Below are positions 22,675 through 35,898 of a stretch of DNA of 64,000 nt, piece by piece. The stretch covers positions 98,976,845 to 99,040,844 of the forward strand of contig NC_079213.1 of the NCBI RefSeq assembly GCF_029633865.1. The letters are read 5' to 3'. A program made the translations under genes and the position numbers. Under the pieces are notes generated by a model. It was given only the letters and a program-made list of their open reading frames with translations, was not told where the DNA came from and did not search any database. Positions within the stretch are counted from its first letter, which is position 1, and each line of letters opens with the position of its first letter. Source of the stretch: Lampris incognitus. Taxonomy: Eukaryota > Chordata > Actinopteri > Lampriformes > Lampridae.

Positions 22675-25152
22675 TATGTACAAAGAATGTATCAATCTGA
22701 GAGAGATGAGCACAACTATGAAACAAGGTATTATTTCCCTTATCCCAAAATTAGATAAAGACATTTTGTTAATAGATAATTGGCGGCCTATTACGCTTCT
22801 AACTATTGATTATAACATTTTGGCTTGGCTTATGCGAACAGACTAAAGACAGGGCTTAATCATACTGTTGCTGAAACACAGTCCGGTTTTATTAAAGGCT
22901 GGCATATTAGCAATAACATCAGACTTACCTTAGATTTATTGGACTATGCAGATTCAGTACATTCAAAAGCTTTTTTTCTTCTTCTTTTTTTAGATTTTTA
23001 CAAAGCCTTCGATACTATTGAACATAAGTTTCTTTTAGAACGTCTTCAGTTATTTGGTTCTGGAAAAGCTTTTATTGACATTATTGATATGTTTTAAAAG
23101 ATATCAATAGCTCTGTCGTTATCAACTTCAACACCTCCCATTGAGTTTATATAAAACGTGGTGTCGGTTAAAGTTGCCCAATTTCACCCCTTTTTAGTTG
23201 TTGAATTATTATCTCTAAATATTGTACATGATCCAGAGTTTAAAGACATCTCTATATTTAATAGGGAAATACAAATTTCACAACTAGCTGACGACACAAC
23301 TCTTTTCTTAAGAGATAAAGATCAGTTGCTGAAAGCTATAAACCTAGTTGAACAGTTTTCACTAGCTTCAGGTTTGAAACTCAATGTTTCTAAATGTGAG
23401 TTATTGCCCATACATGATTGTGAAGATGCATCAATTGAAAATGTTCCTGTAAAGAACACAGTTAAATATTTGAGCATTCATATAACTAAAAACCTTGTAG
23501 CCAGACATCAACTGAACTTTAATGGAAGGATTAAGAAAACCAAGAATGTCTTTAACCTCTGGCTTCAAAGAGACTTGACATTATACGGCAGAGTTCTTTT
23601 ATCCAAGGCTGAGGGCCTTTCTCGCTTGGTTCATCCTTCCCTTTCTCTTTTTGTTAATGACCCCACAATTAATGAAATCAACAAGTCATTCTGTCATCTG
23701 AAAAAATAAGTCTCACAAACTTAAAAAGGCAGTACTTTCTAACAGCAGAGCGGACGGAGGTCTTGAAGTTTTAAATTTCATTGATACTGTAAACACTTTT
23801 AAAGTCAATCGGCTAAAAAAATGTCTGCCAAACCCAGATTCTCTGTGGTTCTTCATCCCAAATCATATTTTTGATAAAATTGGTGGTCTCTCTTTTATAT
23901 TAACATGTAACATATAACACTCACGTAACAAACTTCCCGTGTCTTTAGCTAAGTTTCATCAGCAATCCCTTCTTGCCTGGAAGTTAAGCTTCATCTACAA
24001 TTTTTCTCCTCATAAAACTTTCTTATGGAATAATGATTATATAACTAATAGGAATACATCTCTTTTTTATCCCAAGTGGTTCCAAAGAAATACTGTCAAC
24101 GTTTTATCCATTGTGGATGAACTTGGCTGTATACTGTCCTATGAGCTTTTTATAACTAGACACAACTTTCCAATTCCTTTTAAAGAATACAATTCCATTG
24201 TCAAAGCCATTCCTTCTGGTCTAATCCATTTTATTAGGAGTCACTTATGTTTTGGTGGAGGAAATACCCCAGATGCTCCATCTGCATTGCTTTTGAATGG
24301 TATCAGCATAAATGACAAGAAATGTAATAATAGACATATTCGTCAAAATTTTCAAAGTAAAACCAAAATTACTCCAAAAAGACAATTTTACTGAAGCTCA
24401 CATTTGGAAGAAATTAACTGGCAAAAAACATGGCTTTTACCTTATAAGTTTTGCATTCCTAACAAAGTCAAAGAAGTTCCTTTTAAAATCTTACACAAAA
24501 TCTATCCAGGGAAATCTATGATCTCCAGATATGTGGATGTTGATAACGCTTGTTCTTTTTGTGGACATACCAATGAAACGTCAATCCATTTATTCTTTCA
24601 GTGTAAAATAACAGTCAAATTTTGGTCTGATTTAAATTCTCATGTATCACTAATGTTACTCATTGTTTTACTCTCAAAGCTATAATCTGTTTCAATGACA
24701 ATATGAGTAACAAATCTCTGAAATATGTTGTTAATTTTTTTATTTTATTGGGGAAATTCTTTATTCATAAACAGAAGTTTTTAGGTTCACGACCATCTTT
24801 CCGTCTTTTTTTGATCGAATTTAACTTGGTGCTTAACTCTCTTGCTCTCACACACAACAGTTCTGGTTCTTAGAATATTACAGAAACATATTTGATGAAA
24901 CCCCTGATGTCAAATGATTTTTTTCCCTTTCTCTTTTGGATTTTATTTCTTTTTAAGATTTTCATTTCTTTTTGTATTGTTACTATAATTACTTAATTTT
25001 AAACTTATTTAGAATGTCATTCATCTCATATATATTGGTATTTTATTTTTTTGATGTTGTTATCAGCTCTGCTGCATTGTGTGTTCTTGTTTGTACCTGA
25101 CACATTATGTACATTGTCTTGTTGAATAAAGTTATATTTAAAAAAAAGTTAA
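22675..25152 (+). mobile_element. L1/Tx1-type LINE, right part with poly-A end
   Basis: RT continues in broken frames: LIPKLDKDILLIDNWRPITL, AETQSGFIKGWHISNNIRLT, LDFYKAFDTIEHKFLLERLQ, ADDTTLFL, then the C-terminal cysteine motif CSFCGHTNETSIHLFFQC. Ends with AATAAAGTTATATTTAAAAAAA. The 20-bp duplication joins it to the left part. Confidence 0.78.
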
Positions 25153-25929
25153 TTGTGGCCACGTTTTTTTGTTTTGTTTTGTTTTTGGACTATGCTGAGC
25201 AGCAGGGGCGTAGCCAGGACTTTATACTGGGGGGGGGGCAACTGGGGCCAGCCATTTAATTAGGGTGGCACTTGTCAAAACTACTATTTTAAAACTACCT
25301 TTGAAGATTATGATAGCCCTTTTAACAATGCCATGGATTGTGTGTAGCCAAAGGGTATGGGATGGTATCATTCATCTAATCTACAGGTCCCATGCACGGG
25401 TGTTAATGCAATGGGTATGGTTTAAGTGTTGCAAAGTGTGAAGACCGAAGACAGAAATGTAATTTAGTATTTCAATTGCAATTTCAATTGCATGAAGGGA
25501 AAATGTACACAATGAAGCCAACATTTCCATATCCTGAACACACACAACTAAATAAACTACATCACTTGGACTTGCCATGCTGCACTTACACACTCTTGCT
25601 TTTACACTTGGATTTACACAAATATGAGCCCATCGGGCTCATAACTTTAGTGGCAAAGGACAAGACTTAATAATAATAGGCTAATAATAATAATGCATGT
25701 ATTTCAGCTTCCATTTGACTGTTTCTGTGCAGGCGGTTTTTTTTGTTGTTTATTTGGTTTCCTGAGAAGTTGCAGATGTTACATGAGGTAGACAGATTTA
25801 GGAGCTGATTTAAAAAAATTAAAATCAATCTTCTAGCCTTTACTAAGGGAAATGTTGAACTAACTGTAGGTCTAGTTTTGATTTGGAATAGTTTGCATTC
25901 TGGTTTCTTGGTGCAAAAATTACAGAAAT

Positions 25930-26762
25930 AACAAAGTTGAATCAGTTCATCTGGACACAATGTTTCTTGGGAGAAACATTTCATCACTCATCTAAATGAC
26001 TTCTTCAGTCTCAGCTGACTGCAGGTATCCCTACCCTTATAAACAATACAGTGGCATAACGACAGAACACAATGATCGTTTTCATATGCAAATTGCCGTG
26101 ACTATTAACTAGAGTTACAATGGCCATGTGTACTATTCACAGAGGATTGGGGAATATTTGCAATCACAGGATTGAAGGTGGTGACAGGTGTATTCTTAGG
26201 CCCCCCTTGGTTCAGGGATGGTCATTCTCTCTTCACATAGATGGCCTCTTTGACTCCCTGTTCAAACGAGTGTTGCTCCCTATCAAGGATGTGCGCATCC
26301 TTATCCTTGCAAGGGTGCCCACTGGCCTGTACATGGGTCTAGACTGTGGAGTCCTGGCCTGACGTGTAAGTTCTTCTGTGTTGTGCCATCCTCTTGGCCA
26401 GCGTTTGTTTGGTTTCCCCGATGTACAAGTCATGGCAATCCTCCTGACACTTAACAGTGTACACTATATTGCTCTGTTTGTGCAAAGAGACCCGATCCTT
26501 GGGGTGGATCAATTACTGGCACAGTGTGTTTTGGGGTTTGAAAGCAACAGAGATGCGGTTTTTGGAAAATACGCATCTCAACTGTACCGAAACTCCCGCC
26601 ACATATGGAATCACCACTGGTTTACACTTACGGAGCTGTTCAGTTGAGACTGAAGAAGTTACTTAGATAAATGATGAAACGTTTCTCTCTCAATAAACGT
26701 TGTGTCCAGATGAACTGATTCAATTTTCTGTGATTTCCTTACCTGGATTATTGGGCATGCAT
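25930..26762 (-). mobile_element. Penelope-like element with GIY-YIG endonuclease remnant
   Basis: Termini are inverted relatives (GTTGAATCAGTTCATCTGGA at left; TCCAGATGAACTGATTCAA at right). The minus strand between them encodes IVYTVKCQEDCHDLYIGETK followed by QTLAKRMAQHRR, the GIY-YIG endonuclease signature of Penelope-like elements (Poseidon/Neptune type), then GVKEAIYVKRERPSLNQGG. The reverse transcriptase is missing. Both ends carry CTGAAGA (26650-26656 on plus; 26002-26008 on minus). Confidence 0.82.
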
Positions 26763-27319
26763 CAAGATAAAATAACAGACTGATTCTCAGTAATTCTCAA
26801 AGGACAGTTATTTCCAGAAATTAGCTGGGGGCCTACTGGCTATAATTTTGTAGACCTACGTATATCAGCTTCGAATTGAAGATGGAAAAGCGGGAATTGC
26901 GAAAACTGGAAATACCACATTGCACAATTAATATAGAATCATCAGAAACAATTATCACACCTGCATTCAATCAAAACTCAGTTTTGAGATAATGCTGTAG
27001 AAAGTCTCGGTGTTGGTGGTTTTGGTGTACAATGTTTAGTTAACCTCTCAAAAAGGTCAATTGAGTGCATATACTCTGTTTCATGAATATTTTGTGGCAC
27101 ATTCCCACAGTTTCACACATTAATATCTTCATGCTGACCAGTTCAAGTGCAATCCTCTAATGGTCCCTGACCAGCTCAGCAACAGAGTACCTCAGCAGTA
27201 GTTGCTGTTTGAAGGTAGGGAGGGCACAAAGGTTTTAGCCCCTCAAAACAATGTTTTTTGTCAACAAGGGACTCAAACTGGCAGTCATAAGCCCTCTTCT
27301 CTGACGTCTAAGTTATCAA

Positions 27320-27976
27320 CTAATTTTGGCAGACGTTGTGCATGGCTAGCTGGGGGAAATAGCTGCTGGTCAGTGTTGCCTCAAACTGAAGCTGACAACT
27401 AGCTGTCTCATCTGATGTCGATTTCTCATCCTGCTGTAAATCCAGGGAAGCAGTGTCCTTCTCCACGTCACTCGTGGTCCTATTTTCCCTGAGAAAGTCC
27501 TCTGTACAGAGAAGACTTTCTAATCCTGGAGCATCAGTCCCCAAAAGGTCATTCAAAGGGCTTTGAGTCGTTCCTAGAGATGAACTGGAGAGGTCCATCT
27601 CCACAGTGGAGAAGCAACTTCTCCATAGTCCTCCAGATGCAGAGGAGCTTTTGTGTCCCAGCTCACAGGCTGCAATATAATTCTTTTTCTCTTCCCTCCG
27701 CTTTGCCTCATTTTCTTCCTTCTGCTGTGGAGCTGAGGCCGCTATCTGGGGCATATAGCTCACATGTAGCTCCAGCAGCCTTTCCGTTGGCATGGTCCCC
27801 GTGTCTGTTGTTTGAGGTGCTTCATTCATCGGGAACTGTCCTGGCTCATTGTTGAACCCATCTGTCTGGATAATGGGATACAGCCCCTCCCTCTCCACTT
27901 CGGTGATCTCATCGATGGGGGACAGGAGAGGATCACTATGAATGAAAGACCAATAGGAGTTGCAGATGCTTCCTTC
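27320..27976 (-). CDS. il23r: il23r-like last exon: cytoplasmic tail with STAT-type tyrosine motifs
   Basis: 218 residues and a TAG stop. Starts [20 protein letters not shown] then IDEITEVE, resembling the start of the IL23R tail. Tyrosine motifs: [22 protein letters not shown] and SYFPQLA near the end; YMPQ and YFPQ fit the YxxQ STAT3 site. Acidic and serine-rich between. No convincing polyadenylation signal was identified within a few hundred bases downstream. Confidence 0.85.
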   Translation of the reverse strand, partial: EGSICNSYWSFIHSDPLLSPIDEITEVEREGLYPIIQTDGFNNEPGQFPMNEAPQTTDTGTMPTERLLELHVSYMPQIAASAPQQKEENEAKRREEKKNYIAACELGHKSSSASGGLWRSCFSTVEMDLSSSSLGTTQSPLNDLLGTDAPGLESLLCTEDFLRENRTTSDVEKDTASLDLQQDEKSTSDETASCQLQFEATLTSSYFPQLAMHNVCQN

Positions 27977-30900
27977 CTGAAGAAAAGAATGAAAACATGT
28001 CTCGGTTGATGACAGCAGATGGATTGATGTCAAGTTTCAGACGGCTACTGGTGATGGCTAATGACAACAGGCAGGCATTTCTAAGATGCATCAAAACCAG
28101 CTGGTGAAAGTTATGGACACCAAAAAAATAGCAAGGTGCTGATGAATGAAATCATCAAGAGCTTGAAAGTAATACTGGCATGACTTCGGGCTAATGAACC
28201 ATCTGGTTATTAAGAGTGTACTGTTTTCAGCCTCATTCAAATATTTGTTTTTACAGTGCTGATGACCACAGAAAGGAGTCAATAACAGTCACAGTGAATC
28301 CGAATGTCTTCTCTCCCATGAGAAATATCTTTTGCTTCTTTGTAAGAAGAAATTTCTTTGCCATGATATGAATTGGCTATTAATGTTGTTGTTTTGTCTA
28401 TGGTGATGAATGTATTGTGCAGAATGAGGGAAACCATGAATGTCAGAAGAGCTTTTAAATAGCCTGATTACCTTCAGTTGCTTGATAGCATAACTATTTT
28501 CAAGTTTTGGTAACTTATCAGCAAGGCAGGCAGGTCCCAAGGATACACAGTTCTGTTTAATCCTGCGTAGAGAGAAAATGGCATTTTACTATGGAACACA
28601 CTTAAACGTTATTGTGCTGAGCCATGATACTGCACATATTGCATTTGGGAAAAAAACAAAAAAAAACTTAAAACTTTAATAGGTTTATTCTGACAAAGTC
28701 TTGTTAACAGAGTAAATAAACGAAAGAGGCATTTCTGTTAAAAACAGCTCTATGTCTTTGTTATTAAAGTTATCAATACCACCGTGTGTGAGGTACATAT
28801 GCAATATTTTCATAAGCCTAAAGCCACCTATCTGAATGGGAGGTTTTATTTACATGTGGTTCACCGGTGGTCACCAGCGGTGGGACTGTGTACTTAGACG
28901 CCATTTTATAGATGATTTTTCTTTTCTGTTTCTGCCAACTGCAGTGGCATAGTATTATTACAGAGGCACTACAACCATGGTAGCATTCAGCTATTTATTT
29001 ATTTATTGGGACCCCCCCTTTTTTTCTCCCTAATTGCACTTGGCCAATTATTCCATGCTTTTGTGCCGTCCTGGTCACTGCTCCGCCCCCTCTACCAATC
29101 TGGGGAGGGCTGCAGACTACCACATGTTTCCTCCAATACATGTGGAGTCACCGGCCGCTTCTTTTCACTTGACAGTAAGGAATGCAACCCAGCCACTGAG
29201 GATGCACAAGCCAGTGCATTTTTAGTGCCGGTCCCAAGCCTGGATAAATGGGGAGGGTTGCATCAGGAAGGGCATCTGGCATAAAATCTGTGCAAAATCA
29301 AATATGCGGATCATAAGTCAGATTTCCATACCGGATTGGTTGAGGCCCGGGTTACCAACGACTGTCACCAGTACTGTTGGCCAGCAGCGTGCGGGAGGGG
29401 AGGAAGGGTAAGAGTGTGGAGGAGAGAGTTGGAACCTTGAATATTGGCACTATGACTGGTAAAGGGAGAGAGCCGGCTGATATGATGGAAAGAAGAAAGG
29501 TAGGTATGCTGTGTGTGCAAGAAACCAGGTGGAGGGGGAGTAAGGCCAGGAGCATTGGAGGTGGGTTCAAACTCTTCTACCATGGTGCGAATGGGAGGAG
29601 AAATGGGGTAGGGGTAATCCTGAAGGAAGATTATATTAAGAGTGTGCTGGAGGTGAAGAGAGTGTCAGACAGAGTGATGAGTATGAAGTTGGAAATCGAA
29701 GTTGTATTGCTGAATGTTATCTGCACATATGCCCCGCAAGTTGGGTGTGAGATGGAAGAGAAAGAAGAATTCTGGAGTGAGTTGGATGACATGGTGGAGA
29801 GGGTACCTAAGGAGGAGAGAGTGATGATTGGAGCCAACTTTAATGGACATGTTGGTGAAGGAAACAGAGGTGATGAGGAGATGATGGGCAGGTATGGTGT
29901 CAAGGAGAGAAATGTGGAAGGACAGACGGTGGTGGATTTTGCGAAAAGGATGGAAATTTTTTTTTTCTAAATTTATTTCTGATTTTTCCGTTTTTCTTCC
30001 AGTTTAGTGACCAATCACTCCCCATTCTAGTTCAAACACCCACCCTCGTACTGCGTGCGTTCACCAACTGCATCTTTCCGGCCGACAGTCTCGAAGGGGA
30101 TGCCTCGCCACTTCCATGACAAGGCAACTCCAGGCGGAACCACTGCTTTTTCCGACACACACACACAGACGCATTCATGTGACGAACACAAGCCGACTCC
30201 GCACCCCTCCCGAAGACAGCGTTGCCAATTATTGCTGCTTCATCGAATCTGGCCATAGTCGGATCTGATGAGACCGAAGCGCGAATCCCGATCCCCAATG
30301 GGCAACTGCATCGACACAAAGCTGATGCTCAGACCACTACACCATCGCGGACCCAAGAATGGAAATGGCTGTGGTGAATACATATTTCAAGAAGAGGGAG
30401 GAACACAGGGTGACGTACAAGAGTGGAGGAAAGTGCACACAGGTGGACCACATCTTATGTAGAAGGCGCGATCTAAAAGGGATTGGAGACTGCAAGGTGG
30501 TGACAGGGGAGAACGTAGCTAGGCAGCATTGGCTGGTAGTCTGTAGGACGACTTTGAGATCAAGAAGAGGAAGGCAGACCCAAGGATCACATGGTGGAAG
30601 TTGAAGAAGTAAGACTGTTGTGTGGAGTTCAGGGAGGAGTTAAGACAGGCACTGGGTGGTAGTGAAGAGTTACCAGATGGCTGGGCAACCACTGCAGAAA
30701 TAGTGAGAGAGACAGCTAGGAAGGTACTTGGTGTGTCATCAGGACAGAGGAAGGAAGAATAGGGGACTTGGTGGTGGAACAAGGAAGTACAGCAAAGTAT
30801 ACATTACATTACATTACATTACATTACAGTCATTTAGCCGACGCTTTTATCCAAAGCGACTTACAATAAGTGCATTTAACGTAGGAAATCAGGAGAACTA

Positions 30901-33900
30901 CTAGACATCAGAGGTCATAAGTGCATCTAAACAAGCATCTAAGAGCAAAACCAGGGCTAAAGTAAAAGTGCAAGAAAGATTTTTTTTTTAATGAGTGAAT
31001 ACAATAAGTGCTAAGAACAAGTAACAGGGTAGTAGTTCTTGAAGAGGTGAGTTTTCAACCTGCACTGAAAGATGGGCAGCGACTCCGCTGTCCTGACATC
31101 AGCGGGGAGTTCATTCCACCACTGTGGGGCCAGGACAGAAAAGAGCCGTGACTGCGTCGATCGGCAGCAGGGGCCTCTGAGAGACGGAGCAACCAGGCGT
31201 CCCGAGGCAGCAGGGCGAAGTGGTCGGGCGGGGGTGTAGGGCTTGACCGTGGCCTGGAGATAGGAAGGCGCTGTTCCTTTCAATGCCTTGTAGGCTAGCA
31301 CCAGAGTCTTAAACTGGATGCGAGCAGCTACTGGGAGCCAGTGTAGGGACATGAGAAGGGGGAGTTGTGTAGGAGAACTTAGGGCGGTTGAACACCAGAC
31401 GAGCTGCAGCTTTCTGAACAAGCTCCAGAGGTCTGATGGCCGTCGCTGGGGCGCCAGCGAGGAGAGAGTTGCCGTAGTTCAGCCGGGAGATGACCAGAGC
31501 CTGGATGAGCACCTGTGCCATCTCGTCGGTGAGGAATGAGCGAATCCTCCTGATGTTATAGAGGAGAAATCTGCAGGAGCGAGCAACCGATGCAACGTTT
31601 TTCAGCAAATGACAGTTGGTTGTCCAGGATCACACCCAGATTCCTCACAGTCCGATTTGGCATCACCACGGTGTTGTCAATGGTGATGGCCAGGTCTCGG
31701 TGCGGGCAACCTTTCCCCGGGAGGAACATCAGCTCTGTCTTGTCCAGATTGAGCTTCAGGTGGTGCGTCGCCATCCACTCCGAGATGTCAGTCAAGCACA
31801 CAGCAATGTGTGTCTCTACTTGTGTGTCAGAGGGAGGAAAGGACAAGATCAGAGGAAGAGGTTGGCAGATAAGAAGTGGGATAGTCAGAGAGATGAAGAA
31901 AGTAGACAGGAGTACAAGGAGATGCGGCATAAAGCGAAGTGAGAGGTGCCAAAGGCAAAGGAAAAGGCATATGGTGAGTTGTATGAGAGGTTAGACACTA
32001 AGGAAGGAGAAAAGGACTTGTACCGATTGGCTAGACAGAGGGACCGACCTGGGAAGGATGTGCAGCAGGTTAGGGCGATCAAGGATAGAGATGAAAATGT
32101 GCTGTCAAGTGAGGAGAGTGTGCTGAGAAGGTGGAAGGAGTACTTTGAGGGGCTGATGAATGAAGAAAATGAGAGCGAGAGAAGGTTGGATGATGTGGGG
32201 ATAGTGAATCAGGGAGTGCGGTGGATTAGCAAGGAGGAAGTGAGGGCAGCTATGAAGAGGATGAAGAGTGGAAAGGCAGTTGGTCCTGATGACATACTGT
32301 GGAGGCATGGAGGTGTTTAGGAGATGGCAGTGGAGTTTTTAACTAGATTGTTTAACACAATCTTGGAAAGTGAGAGGATGCCTGAGGAGTGGAGAAGAAG
32401 CATACTGGTACCGATTTTCAAGAATAAGGGCGATGTGCAGAACTGTAACAACTACAGAGGTATAAAGTTGATCAGCCACAGCATGAAGATATGGGAAAGA
32501 GTAATAGAAGCTAGGTTAAGAGGGGAGGTGATGATTAGCGAGCAGCAGTATGGGTTCATGCCACGAAAGAGCATTACAGATGCGATGTTTGCTTTGAGAA
32601 TGTTGATGGAGAAGTATAGAGAAGGCCAGTAGGAGTTACATTATGTCTTTGTAGATTTAGAAAAGGCATACGACAGGGTGCCGAGAGAGGAGGTGTGGTA
32701 TTGTATGAGGAAGTCGGGAGTTGTGGAGAAGTATGTAGGAGTGGTGCAGGATATGTATGAGGGAAGTGTGACAGTGGTGAGGTGTGCAGTTGCAAAGACA
32801 GATGGGTTCAAGGTGGAGGTGGGATTACATCAAGGATCAGCTCTGAGCCCTTTCTTGTTTGCAATGGTGATGGACAGGTTGATGGACGACATCAGGCAGG
32901 ACTCTTCGTGGACTATGATGTTTGCGGATGACATTGTGATCTGTAGTGAGAGTAGACTGCAGGTGGAGGAGAGCCTGGAGAGGTGGAAGTATGCACTGGA
33001 AGAGGAATGAAAGTCAGTAGGAGCAAGACGGAATACATATGCGTGAATGAGAGGGAGGACAGTGGAATGGTGAGGATGCAAGGAGTAGAGGTTACAAAGC
33101 GTTTAAATACTTGGGGTTAACTGTACAAAGTAACGGGGAGTACAGGAGAGAGGTGAAGAAGAGAGTGCAGGCAGGGTGGAGTGGGTGGAGAAGAGTATCA
33201 GAAGTGATTTGTGACAAAAGGGTACCAGGAAGACTTAAAGGGAAGGTTTACAAGATGGTTGTTATGTGTTATTTTATATGGTCTGGAGACAGTGGCACTG
33301 GCGAGAAGACAGGAGGTGGCAGAGTTTAAGATGGTAAGATTTTCATTGGGGTGATGAAGAAGGACAGGATTAGGAATGATTATATTAGAGGGACCGCTCA
33401 GATTGGACGGTTTGGAGACAAAGCAAGAGAGACAAGATTGAGATGGTTTGGACATGTGTGGAGGAGAGATGCTGGGTGTATTGGGAGAAGGATGCTGAAT
33501 ATGGAGCTGCCAGGGAAGAGGAAAAGAGGAAGGCCAAACAGGAGGTTTATGGATGTGGTGAGGGAGGCCATGCAGGTGGTTCGAGCGACAGAGGAAGATG
33601 CAGAAGACAGGAAGAGATGGAAACAGATGATCCGCTGTGGCGACCCCTAACGGGAACAGCCGAACATAGTAGTAGTAGTAGTGAGGAGTTTCGCCAGGGC
33701 ATGTGGCAGGATCACGCTATTCCCCCCAGTTCCCCTTCCCCCGAACAGGCACCCCGACCAACTAGAGGAGGCGCTAGTGCAGCGACCTGGACACATACCC
33801 ACATCCGGCTTCACACCCGCAGACACGGCCAATTGTGTCTGTAGGGACGCCCGACCAAGCCAGAGGTAACTTGGGGATTCGAGCCAGTAATCCCTGTGTT

Positions 33901-35824
33901 GGTAGGCAACGGAATAGACCACTATGCTCCCTGGACGCCTCACTGTTTCTTTACTTTAAGCATAACTACCAAAAACAAAGTCTGTATACATGCCAGAGCA
34001 GATTGAGCACAACAATTAAAAGCTATGCAACATTTAAATGACAATTGTATCACCAATACCAAAGACCTTTACATGATATTGAATAGCGTGAGGCAGAAAA
34101 CACAGTGCAGCTGTATGATACCTTTTCTTCACACAACTCCAGCACACCAATTTGGCCATCACCATCATGACGAGGGCAGTGATGATAAGGCCAGACACCA
34201 CGTCAACTAAAAGAAACAAGATCGGGAAAGAAAGAGGATTCACAACAACTTTATACCCCACAGTAGTCAGGCTCAGATGTTGGAAAGTCTTGGGGGGAGG
34301 CTGCAATTAACTTTGCAGTCTTCTTTTTTTATTATCTCGGGCTCACATGGAACAAAGTCATTAATACGAGAAACGGTGTTTGAACGTGCCCTTTTACGGC
34401 ATACCGAATACTTTCAAAACACATATCGCCAACAACAAGGAGGTGGGTGTAGTTTTGGATTGGGCCACAGTGTGTTAGCTGGTGACCGACCTGCAGGGTC
34501 TGCAGGCAGAGAGGAGACTGAGATCCCTGGTGGACCCTCTCCCGCTGAGTTGGAAGCAGACATAAAGAGGGAAAGAGTCCCCTCGGGACAGTTGAGCCAC
34601 ATCTGCCGGGGTCCAGAGTCAGTCACCGTCGCTGGAAAGAAACAACAAACAACCAGGATTCAGTTTGATTGGGCTGAACAACTAAATTCAAACACACCTT
34701 CAACTTCTAAATATAAGCGAAGGAAAGAAAGTATTCTTTTCTCTTTTTCAGATTTTTTCCCCCCCTTTTCACCTCAGTTGCATCTGGCCAATCGACTCTG
34801 TGCATAACTGTAGTCCACTGACTTCCGGTTTCTACTGCAGCGGTCACACCAGTTTCCTGTTTGTTGGTGTGTGCTAGTGACAATGGCTGCAAGATTTACC
34901 ATGGATAAATATCAACAACATGCACAGAATTGTCCACAAACTTTGCACCTACCAGCAAATGGGTGACAAGTTTCAAGTTGTCCACAATTATGAAGATGAG
35001 TATCCTCATCCTCATAATTTTCTGCAGTAATCATAATTTTATGATATCATTTAATAGGAGTCATAATTTTCTGCAGCAGAAACCGGAAGTCAGTGGACTA
35101 CAGTTATGCACAGAACCAATTACCCCACTCTTCCGAGCCGCCCCGGTCTCTGCTCCATCCCCTCTGCTGATCCGGGGAGGGCCGCAGACCACCACATGCC
35201 TCCTCCGATACATGTGGAGTCGCCAGCCGCTTCTTTTCTCCTGACAGTGAGGAGTTTCACCAGGGGATGTAGCACGTGGGAGGATCACGCTATTCCCCCC
35301 AGTCCCCCTTCCCCTCCGAACAGGCGCCCCGACCGACCAGAGGAAGCGCTAGTGCAGCGACCAGGACACAAACCCACACCTGTCTCCCCAATTGTGTCTG
35401 TAGGGACGCCCGACCAACCCGGAGGTAACACAGGGATTCGAACCGGCGATCCCCGTGCTGGTAGGCAACAGAATAGACCGCCACGCCACCCAGGCGCCCC
35501 AAAAAGAAGGTATTCTAATATGCACAATTCCTACAAATGAAATTGAATATTGTTTTTTTTGTAATTTTAGAAAATATGCTATTTAAACATTACCTTTGCC
35601 CCCAATGTTTACACGCATCACACTCCATACTGCAATCACAATATTCATTTAAAAAAACAGTGCAATGAGTGCAAATGAAAATGTTCCAGCTGAAATGCTG
35701 CCATGCTGAAACAAGCCTATGGTATCCTGTATGTGCATCGGGTTATACACCACAGTAACAAAAGCTACTTTGCAGGCAGCTTTTGGCTGCCAGAAGAGAT
35801 GCAGGTTGGTAAGTAGTAGTCCCC

Positions 35825-35898
<74 letters not shown>

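Larger units (their letters stand above)
29188..33674 (+). mobile_element. RTE-type LINE, nearly full length, with two nested insertions
   Basis: Starts with the 5'UTR (GGTCCCAAGCCTGGATAAAT, CCATACCGGATTGGTTGAGG). Open frame 29377-29970 covers the endonuclease start ([27 protein letters not shown]). A SINE (29957-30356) and an L2-type LINE (30803-31840) interrupt it; RTE sequence resumes at about 31845 and ends with TAG repeats. Many stops and frameshifts. The endonuclease motif GADFNGH of the other copy reads GANFNGH here. Confidence 0.9.

Noticed and set aside
25195-25260. Transposon end at AGGGGCGTAGCCAGGA
   Set aside because: A familiar fish repeat start, but no second end or target duplication could be defined.
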